From Dimorphilus gyrociliatus (Eukaryota > Annelida > Polychaeta > Dinophilidae): a DNA stretch of 61,569 nt. Below are positions 53,445 to 61,569 of this stretch, one piece after another. The position numbers and the translations under genes were made by a program. How positions within the stretch are numbered: position 1 is the first letter of the stretch; every line of letters begins with the position of its first letter. The DNA is taken from assembly GCA_904063045.1 (NCBI GenBank), contig CAJFCJ010000064.1:100854-162422 (forward strand). The letters run 5' to 3'. Below the pieces are notes generated by a model that was not told where the DNA came from, ran no database searches, and saw only the letters and a list, made by a program, of their open reading frames with translations.

Positions 53445-53795
53445 TAACCCTGGCTTTATATACTTGAATGTTGGTCTGTAATATCTAATCATCACTGTAC
53501 AGTTACCAAACTATCTAATTCACACTTATCTTTAAACACAATATCTTTCAAAGTTGAGCACTTAGGAAAGCTAATTAATCATTGCTTGACCAAACCTTAG
53601 ACAAGCTCATCAATCGTAAATTGGCCAAACCTTAAGTGGCATTTGAAGATGAACCTCAAGGAAAACGAAGCAAGATCTTTGTTTGGTCAAATGTCATTGC
53701 ATCTTGGTGCATAGGTTTTTAGTAAATACATGTATAAATTGTATATAATAGCATAATATAAGGATAAAATAGAACAAAAGTTGTACACTCTGTTC
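53445..53795 (-). mobile_element. Partial LTR, first two thirds, inverted
   Basis: Read on the minus strand it begins TGTACAACTTTTGTTCTA and contains 'CCTTAAGTGGCA' complements and 'TTTGGCCAATTT' as in the 33236 LTR. It ends near the TATA-like region. Confidence 0.7.
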
Positions 53796-54211
53796 ACTAC
53801 AATAAAACTTTACCCAAAACAGCAGTTCCACAACTTTTTCATAGTAATTAAGCCATGATGTTGCTATATCTTGTCTAACTTGTTCAGAAAGTCCTATGTG
53901 CTTCCATTCTATATTAGAACTCTTAAAATTTTGTTGCAAGTATATTTGCTTTCCTTTACTGGCATTCAGATCTTACTGTCTATTTCCTAAACCTGATAGA
54001 TTAGGCTAGGAACTGCTACTTAAGACAGTATTTCCTAATAGCTACACTTGCCCTAGGCCTAACAAGCTTGTAGGTTAGTTCAATAAAGGGCTTGTCAGTC
54101 TTATTAATTCATGTCATTTTCTTCACGCAAAAGTAGATGGCGCTGCTAGTCTACTGTAAAAAAAATCATGTCTAGTCAACCTATATAATGAAGCCTGAAA
54201 AAATCATTACT

Positions 54212-54325
54212 GCATTGTGTTGTATAGTAATTGTGGGCATTTCTAGTTTATCAAAGCAGTATTTGTTCTTTCCAATCATTTACCAACTCACCAAAGTACT
54301 CACACCACATAGAACCTATTAAGTT
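54212..54325 (+). repeat. Short dispersed repeat R3
   Basis: 'TGTGTTGTATAGTAATTGTG', 'TCTTTCCAATCATTTACC', 'CAAAGTACTCACACCACATA'. Same orientation as 13438. Confidence 0.75.
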
Positions 54326-54625
54326 AATATATATTGGGAGATTTCAATGTATAATTTATTTATACTACAATTTTTTAGATAATAGAATAACTAACCTAAT
54401 TATTAATATCGCTCAGGATATAGAATTTTTTCAAATGAGAAATTTCCTGTGATTTATCCCTGCTAGAATCATACTGTTAACAGGAAAATGAGATCATTTT
54501 ACTATTTTCTTCATCCAGATAATTTTCTAATAGTCCAGATTTTTCATAAAACACGGCATTATTAAAAGTATAAAAAGCACTCTTTCAATACATTTAACTT
54601 GAATAAACTCACAATTGCTTTAAAT

Positions 54626-56141
54626 ATGAAAGAACTGTTGATATTTATCTTAGGGGTTAGTTCACACTTTGCTATTTGTCATTCTTCAAAAACTAAAATT
54701 TCCTTTTGTTTCTCATTTTATAGCTTTCTTTAACAAATGCAAAATTAATAAAGGTAGAATGGAATATTGAAAGAAATTTATCCCCAAATGATGACTATAG
54801 TTTAGATATTAGTGCAACTTTTGCTCTAAAAAATTTTACATCTTTAAATGATTACTTTGTACTCTGGACAAATTTTTCAAGTTACTATTATGATAATATT
54901 CATGTGGAAAATTACTTCTTTACTGGTTGGTAAGATTTTACAGTCCGCGACAGAATTTGTCGTATTTATTTTTTTGGAAGATTTATGTATCATTCATTTG
55001 AAAATGTTTAGTTTAAAGGCTAAAAAACTTGTTCAAAATTGAATAATTCTATTTCAACAGATACAAATCCAAATACAATATTGAAAACAGTGCATTACAC
55101 AGAAAATTCAATAGATTATATCAAAAGTAACTTGAAATTGGGTTATTTCACTTACAATGATGTTGTAATTAAAAATTTTAGCATTTGTGTAAATGTAAGG
55201 AAAAGTACATTTTTTTTTGGTTTTTGCATTCGTTTGGGCAATGAACTGTGTGGAAAAATTGATAATATTCCAAACTTTATTGAATGGATTGAACCAAATT
55301 TTCTTCAACCTTCAATAACCTACTCAAAAGGAGAAAGTTTTTCATATACTTTTACTTTTTGGCTTTATCAGACTGATGGTAGTTTTCATATATCTAGAGA
55401 ATATAGGAAAAAAGTGAATGGGAAAAATATACTAGAACATACTGGAGGTCATGTAAACTTGCACAATCCTGAACAAAAATTGAATTTAGGTAATAATATT
55501 TCAGTAGTTGTTTCTTCTACAAAATTGAACACTAGCTTTTATGTTGTTTGTAAAATTATGATTGAAAATCCTAACAATCCTAAAGATATAGATGGTAGAA
55601 TTGATTTTGGCGTTCAGTCATTCAATCAACCTCACCATCCAAATTCAAAGGAAGAAGATTATCATAATGCAAAGATCGAATCAGTTTTCTCTGTAAAACA
55701 TTTCCATATTAAAGAAAAACATACTTCATCAACCTTAACAAATCCATTCTTTAAAAGTTGCGTTTTTGAAGGAATTAACGGTCTTAATCCTGACAAATTG
55801 ATTAATTCAACACTTCCCGCTTTATCCGGCAGAAATGGATGCTTTTATTGTGAAATTGAATACGATTTTGGAGATGACATTGATTTAGAAATTTACAAAG
55901 ATAATAAGAGAGTTCTAGAAAATACTTGGACAAATAAAGACGTAATGCATAGTTTGGTAATAGAATAATAATTAATCATCTCTTTATTCAACATATTTCA
56001 CATATATATTTCTTTTCTTTGTAGATTGTTGTTGATTTACCTTTTCCTACCAAGAAGGATGAAGGAATCTATGAATGTCGGGCAAAATCAGTAAAAGATG
56101 GACTTTTAAGCATAGCTTACGGAAATGTACAAATTTACTAA
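54626..56141 (+). CDS. Secreted protein with C-terminal Ig-like domain, 414 aa
   Basis: Four exons join in frame: 54626-54655, 54724-54925, 55061-55956 and 56025-56141 (1245 nt). The signal peptide is split by intron 1 (MKELLIFILG-LSLTNA), which is why the start is convincing. Residues about 17-300 are beta-rich with few cysteines and several N-glycosylation sites (NFSSYY, NISVVV, NTSFYV); I do not recognise this part. The last 100 residues form an Ig-like domain: GRNGCFYCEIEYDF, DLEIYKDNKRVL, then the hallmark DEGIYECRAKS with the second conserved Cys in the final exon. No TM segment or GPI signal is visible, so secretion is likely. Confidence 0.75.
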
Positions 56142-56689
56142 TAGATATTAGTTTATTATGTTTTATGGTTTCTCTAGGAATACACCAAAAATATAACAAA
56201 TAGGCCTGCAGTTCTTTTCAAAGTGGAATGACTGCTTGTGAGAGAATGAAAAAAAAAACCAAAGTAGACTTAATGTTGGCTTTGCTGTTGGTGAAAAATA
56301 TAGTTAAGGTTGATTTTTAGTTTCAAATACAATTAAATTGACATGCAGTGTTAGAAACAAAACAATGAAGTGCCCTGCAAGAATTTCACAAAGAGATAAT
56401 TCTTTCTTCCTTTACAAAATGCAGCATATTCATCAGGGAAATAATAATTTAAAAGTGGAAGTAAGAAAGTAGTCAAGATGATAAAATGAAAAAAATAAAG
56501 AATGCTGAAATTTTAATAATTTATTTTGTTGAAAACTGATGAAGTAAATCAAGATTTGTATATAATATTTATGTCAATTTGAAAAGTATAATTTGGAATA
56601 AATATCTAAGACTTTTGAGCATGTTATCTGCCCAATTTTTAAATTTTCCCATGTATCAATATCTTCTTTTGCAGATTTATATAAATCTT
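56142..56689. other. Intergenic stretch
   Basis: 3' flank of the Ig gene; no other supported feature. Confidence 0.3.
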
Positions 56690-56856
56690 TTTTTGATATC
56701 TCTTCAACTTTTTTTCAAATAGCATTTTTTATATTGCTGGACAAGATCAGCTTCTCTGTTTAACTCATCTATAAGATTGTAAAATGATTTACTGTTTCCA
56801 ACATTTAAATTCATTCTGTTATGAAATCCTTCCACATCAATGTTGGTCCTTTTGCA
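56690..56856 (-). pseudogene. MULE transposase C-terminal remnant
   Basis: The complement reads RTNIDVEGFHNRMNLNVG followed by FYNLIDELNREADLVQQY, matching RTNNHVEAWHSRLNKNL and ELRREAELVEIF at 38.2-38.4 kb. It ends in a stop after CYLKKS. Confidence 0.7.
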
Positions 56857-56936
56857 AAGTACTCACACAAATAGAACCTTTAAATTTTCTTAGAATTGAG
56901 GCATAATTGATATTTAATTGAACTGCTTTTAGTTGG

Positions 56937-57012
56937 GGCCAGGACATTTCGGCCCACTTTAGGACATTTCAGCCCAGGACAGTTTTACCTACTTTAGGAC
57001 ATTTCAGCCCAA
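56937..57012 (+). repeat. Solo MULE terminal repeat
   Basis: GGGGCCAGGACATTTCGGCC and the following 'AGGACATTTCAGCCCA' iterations match the left TIR at 37868. No partner end is seen downstream within the window, so it is an isolated or truncated terminus. Confidence 0.8.
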
Positions 57013-57853
57013 TTGGACTTTTGTCTTAATTAAAAATTTAGCAATACTAGCTCAAAGTATGTATAAGAATGATAATATATTTTAATGTTTTTTAATTCAT
57101 TGAATACCAGTTTTTTTTTATTTTCAAAGTATATTTCACTTTTTTTACTATTTCCTTTACCTGTTTTTACCTGTTTTGAATTTTATTACTGCTTTTCAGA
57201 ATAAAATATATTTTTTTTGGCATTCATACTTGACATTTAGTGGCAAAATTACTAATCCAATGAATATTAATATAAAATATAAGACATATTTATACTTGCT
57301 CTATTGTCAAGTAGTAAAAACTCTTCGGTTTTACATATACAAAATTCTGTGTTGGACATTCAGTCTCTCTCTCTCTGTCTCTCTCTTGAGCAGTATCTGA
57401 AATACTAAAACATAGAGAAGAATAATGGTTTGGTTCAGCACTTTTCCTTTGTTACTTTTTAAAAAATAGCACATTAAGAAAGTCTTAGGAATAGAAACTA
57501 ATGTTCTAATTACTCAGACATATGTCAAGGAATGTGCCAACATTTATTGCGGTTCCATCCTAATTCATCCTTCGGATTGTAGAGGTAGAGAGGGGAGAAC
57601 TAGGCCTATATTGATTTATTTAAATATTTTTAACAGAAACAATAAGTACACATAGAAGTGATCGTTCTTGTAAGATGAAAATTGAAAATTAAATAACGGT
57701 ATTCTTGCAATCAATTCAAAACGAGTATCATTGTCAAATGTGAATAGTGAAAAAGCTGCATTCAACTTTAGAGAACTTTAGATAAAATACCCGAATATAA
57801 AAAGGTGAAATTTCCTCAGTAGTTGACTTTTACGACTAAAATATAGATTTTTT
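57013..57853. other. Intergenic stretch with CT microsatellite
   Basis: A CT-rich microsatellite lies at 57363-57388. No gene supported. Confidence 0.4.
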
Positions 57854-59882
57854 TTGAAAAAGATGTTCATTGCTCGAAAAGACGAAAGGCTTTATTTAAG
57901 TTTAAAAAGTATTCATAAAACTGGCAATTGCGTAATAAGAGATGGAAACCTAGTTTCTACGCATAGAAGTGATGTTCAACACATATCCTCTGGTAATAGT
58001 GTTACTTTTCATTGTTGGAGATATAAAAATTCATATATATACAAAGTCAGACAATAGAAATTGATTCCATCGCCACAGGTAGGTCATTCATTAATACTCT
58101 GAACAAATTCAAAAATTCAATTGTTTCTGTCTTTCAGATGATAAGAGAAAAAGCATCCTTTCAAATTCTTTAATAGTAGATAATCAACTTTTTGGCTTGT
58201 ATCTTGGATCTTCAACTGAGAATTTTGAATTGATTAATACAACATTCATTAAGAATTTAAGAGGTGTATACAAAGGTCAAATGTGCAAAATCTTAACAAT
58301 TCAATCAAGTTACTTTGAAGGTACCAGAATACTGCTTTTGAACAATAAAAGAAGCAGTATTTTAATGGAAAATTCAACTTTTAGGAGCAGTTTTAAGAGT
58401 TTTTCTTAAAATTCAAATTCATGTTAAAAATTTCATTTTGCAATCATGGAATATGAAAATTTTTAGCATCAAAAATCAATTATTTAAATCTTATGTTTAA
58501 GCATTCAAACTCCAAAAAAATGAATAGCAAATTGAAATTAAAGATTTTGATGAAATCATTTGTATGGAAAATCAATTTGTGACATATTTTGACATAGCTC
58601 ATACTCGGTCTGTTACAATTCAAAATAACATATTCAGTAATAATAGCGTATATTTAAAATCTATTTTTTATATTGCGCAATGGTCGCATAAGAATTTTGT
58701 TGCGAGGAACAATACATTTGAATATTCTGAATGATGGACAAATGAATTTGATACAGGCTAGTACAAATCCAAGCTTTTGAAATACGTCGAAGCATTCGAA
58801 GACATGTAAATTCAAGTTAAAAAAGTTTTCAAATTCTTATAAACACGACTATAACGGAGGAAAAGATCTTGGTTGGGCGTTAGATTGTTACGATACTACT
58901 CAACTTAAAGATTGTAAAATTGTACGGAATGCAAATAAGACGATTGTTCCGTATATCTTGTGTAAAGAGATCAAGTTATCAGAGACATTTACAAATTTAT
59001 ACGCGGAAGAAAGTTTCATAAAGAACGCCCACTTTGAAGGAGTTTCCCTAACCTTTTACTCTGTAAAGAATCTGGCAATAAAGGATTCAATTTTTACAAT
59101 GTGTTGAATTTGGGTGTTGTTGATTTTTTTCATGAAATGTGCTTAATAGATGTAGTGGCTCCACCTGGACACATTTTTAAAGTAGAACAAATGTTTGAAG
59201 AGAGTTTCGTTCAAATTTTAACTATTTATTCAAAATTTAAAAATTCATACAGAATAAACATTGGAGTATAAACTAAAATTCTTTATTTCGTCTTTCTTTT
59301 ATAGTTTTTGAAACCTAATTCTCTTTGTATTTTTTCTATCTAGAAAACTACTTTCGTTTATGAAACTACTGCAAAATTACAATTTCCATACAACTTCAAT
59401 GGAAATCAAGGAGTCATCATATCTGCAATAAAGCGACCTAGTTAGTAGTGAAACTCCATTAACCTAAACAGTACTCGTCACGGTTGTTTTGTTTCTATTT
59501 TTTGCAGTTCTGCAATGTTCATTTAGAACATCTCAATGTGGATGGAAATTTATTATTCTACATCGAATATCTCTCACTCAACCTATCGTATACCAGTTAA
59601 GAATCTGAGATATCAAACGTTTTCAATTAAACTGCAATTTACAACATACTTTTCGTTTGGACAACCAGAATTTATTTATTGCGAAAAAGAAAACAATCCA
59701 GAATTGAATTAGAAAATTGTCAATAGTCGATTTATGAAAATTAAAGAAACGGCGATAACTATGAATTTTCCAACCATAAATTCTAAAAATTATTTGAGTA
59801 TGGAAAATTTAAATTTTATTTCAAACAGACATTCGATTAATATTAAAACTAGATACTCAACAATCTTCATGAAAGGTTTAAA
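57854..59882 (+). pseudogene. Beta-helix-like surface protein region with frame breaks
   Basis: Short coding-like blocks follow one another but need frame changes: 57854-58060 (LYLSLKSIHKTGNCVIRDGN), 58139-58407 after a GT-AG intron (LIVDNQLFGLYLGSS, FELINTTFIKNLRGVY, SSILMENSTFRS), 58540-58732 (IAHTRSVTIQNNIFSNNSVY, NFVARNNTFEY), 58812-59104 (NAHFEGVSLTFYSVKN), and 59.6-59.88 kb (MENLNFISNRHSINI, IFMKGLNIENS). The recurrent 'I.N..F..N..GV' pattern is that of right-handed parallel beta-helix repeats. One break falls in a (TA) run near 58030 and others near homopolymers, so either decay or assembly indels explain them. It leads into the EGF/PSI frame at 59885 on the same strand. Confidence 0.55.
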
Positions 59883-59884
59883 TA

Positions 59885-61569
59885 TTGAAAATTCAACGTC
59901 AAACTCAATTTAAATTCAATATTCCAACAATGACTAAGGACGATTGTTCTCAATTTACTTGCGCAGATATTGGAAATTGTAATGATCGTGGTACTTGTGT
60001 TGGCCCAAACATCTGTCAATGCCAACAAGGATGGCACGGAAACAGGTGCTCAATATCAACATGTCCCAGATATAGATCTTGTAGACAATGCGTAGAAAAG
60101 AATGGTTGCGGTTGGTGTGATTCTACTCAGAAATGTATGCCCGGAAAACCTGACAAACCATATCAATATTGTCCAGATTGGTTTTATTGGAGTTGTTTCA
60201 GTGTGTTATCCAACTCTTGCTCCAACAGAATATCCACTTTCAACTGCAATGAAAAGTACTACTCAAACAGTGGCGTTAGAATTCCAATTGAGCATTGTAC
60301 TGACATAATTAATTGTTATAAGAATACACCAACTGGATGTAGGGTATGGGACGAAGAAAAGTGTCCAGACGGTCTTCCATTGGCCAATTTGACTAGTGAA
60401 TTCAGATTGAATAGTATCGAATTTAAGAAAAATGTAAAAAAAATACCAAATTCTTCGTTGCTGTTTAAATGCGAAAGTGAACAAAGATTGAACGGAGATG
60501 ACAAAGATGAATATGAGATATTTATCTTAAAGAATGGAGATGATGACAGTGATGACAATAAATTTTTAAAAGTTGGTGATGTGATTATCAGTGAGAAGAA
60601 TATAGAAGGAATCCATCATAAGATTGCCTACTATACGAGTATATATCAATCCAATTACAGAATTCTAGTAGCATACTCCATTAATCCAATAGACCTACTC
60701 AACTACGGCCATTTCAAAACAGCTGGTACATTTGGTAGTTTTATTCATCGTAAATTATCTCATTCGACTCCTTCGAAGGAAGATATCGCAGCATTTACTC
60801 AATCTGATTATAGTAGGAAAACAACAATCAGTAAAGAATTGAATGTAAAATGTTTAGGTGGAGAATACATGATCAATGAAAAAGACGATCATCGTCGTCA
60901 TCCATCTTTATGGTCTTACTATATTATTGTAAAAACTACAGCTGAATTAAAGGTGAAGGATGTTGTTGTTGTGGAAAATACTGCTGGTTTCCTTGAAAGA
61001 ATTGTAGAATTGAAGAAAACAATTGCCAAAGATATATTTCTAGAATCTGAATTTGTTGATTGTTCAACAGTTAATGATAAACTGGTAGGCAAAAATTTTG
61101 ATAAATTGAATGTAGAAATTTCAATGTTCTTAAAAATCTCTATTACTCTCTTGGAAATAATATCGAAAGTGCTGAAGGTGACTTTGTAATTGGTTCTAGA
61201 GCGCAACCATCTTTAGGTTATGTAATAGGCCTAGAGACTCTGTTGAATGGGTGGTTAGCAATAGAAATGATAGATTTAAAGTCACTCTCACAGGATATGA
61301 ATGCAAATTCAATTGACTTTAGTAAAATTTTTAAAAGTGATCATTTATCGAGTAAACTTTACAGAGAACCAAAACTTTTACTTCAAAACCATTTTCCAAA
61401 TTTGAAAAAGAATGTAGAGATATTCAAAACTAAACTGGTTTTCTTTGGTTGTATTATCATTTTGTCTTTTTTTTTCTTTCCAGAATCCAAATTTGAAACT
61501 GTCAATAAACTCAAAGTATACATCATCAATCGAAACAAATTTTGAAACAAAAATCCTACCTTATTCTGG
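59885..61569 (+). CDS. EGF-PSI extracellular protein, 3' part beyond window
   Basis: The frame at 59885-61189 has an EGF module near residues 20-56 (CADIGNCNDRGTCVGPNICQ, CQQGWHGNRC), a PSI module at about 60-98 (CPRYRSCRQCVEKNGCGWCD; PDWFYWSC), and a long C-terminal region with two copies of a motif 'LKVGDVII...' and 'LKVKDVVVVENTAGFLERIV'. Near 61145 an A-run (TTAAAAATC) appears one base short: the +1 frame continues NLYYSLGNNIESAEGDFV and VIGLETLLNGWLAIEMIDLK up to a donor at 61437/61438, and an exon from 61494 stays open to the window end. The beta-helix region upstream is probably the same gene. EGF/PSI/beta-helix mosaics are adhesive or receptor-like. Confidence 0.6.

Noticed and set aside
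60263-61206. Minus-strand frames opposite the EGF/PSI gene
   Set aside because: They mirror a well-supported plus-strand CDS.

Overview
This window is nuclear DNA of an invertebrate metazoan that I cannot place further. It is AT-rich, its genes have many very short spliceosomal introns (usually 50-80 nt, some under 40), and its families are animal ones: trefoil, kringle, MAM, LDL-receptor class A, FTP/F5-8C-like lectin, DEG/ENaC, rhodopsin- and secretin-class GPCRs, relaxin-receptor-like LGRs, mariner, MULE and Penelope-like elements. I saw no bacterial operons, CRISPR arrays, rRNA or convincing tRNA genes.

Genes that I could splice into intact reading frames are few and mostly encode secreted proteins. 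They are a trefoil peptide (15-204, -); a 608-aa protein with a Methyltransf_FA domain and galactose-binding-like repeats (1680-3877, -); a 565-aa protein with FTP/fucolectin-like modules (5360-7604, +); a 399-aa signal-peptide protein with an ITIH-C/vWD-like GDPHF domain (40667-41965, +), with a shorter relative at 20057-20778 (-); and a 414-aa protein ending in an Ig-like domain (54626-56141, +). Receptors are a single-exon class A GPCR (24355-25293, +), a truncated secretin/adhesion-like GPCR (14256-15383, +), the start of a DEG/ENaC channel (44080-44591, +), and three LDLa/LRR/7TM relaxin-receptor-like fragments (31.0-31.7, 48.9-50.2 and 50.6-52.0 kb). The right end (57.8-61.57 kb) holds a beta-helix/EGF/PSI surface-protein gene that runs off the window and shows several frame breaks.

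Gene debris is abundant: LRR arrays with stops (9.5, 11.3, 16.0-16.7, 27.4-28.3 kb), a MAM-kringle-MAM-LDLa-MAM gene broken by frame changes and a MITE (44.8-47.9 kb), and a B-box remnant (31.9 kb).

Mobile DNA dominates the rest. There is one apparently intact DD34D mariner with matched TIRs and TA duplications (22576-23902); a MULE-derived element with GGGG-starting TIRs and a 9-bp duplication (37868-39395); further MULE remnants (19.0-19.8, 35.6, 56.7 kb); a MITE family of about 207 bp with at least nine copies and 9-bp duplications; solo and partial LTRs of about 550 bp; a gag-like fragment; the 5' part of a Penelope-like element; and several unclassified dispersed repeats.

The most unusual signals are two perfect inverted repeats (46 and 31 bp), each pairing a coding-exon segment with an antisense copy nearby; a candidate 26-nt intron; frequent GTTNNN splice donors; the MITE family with its duplications; and the distribution of relaxin-receptor-like TM1-3 and TM5-7 on opposite strands of adjacent loci.
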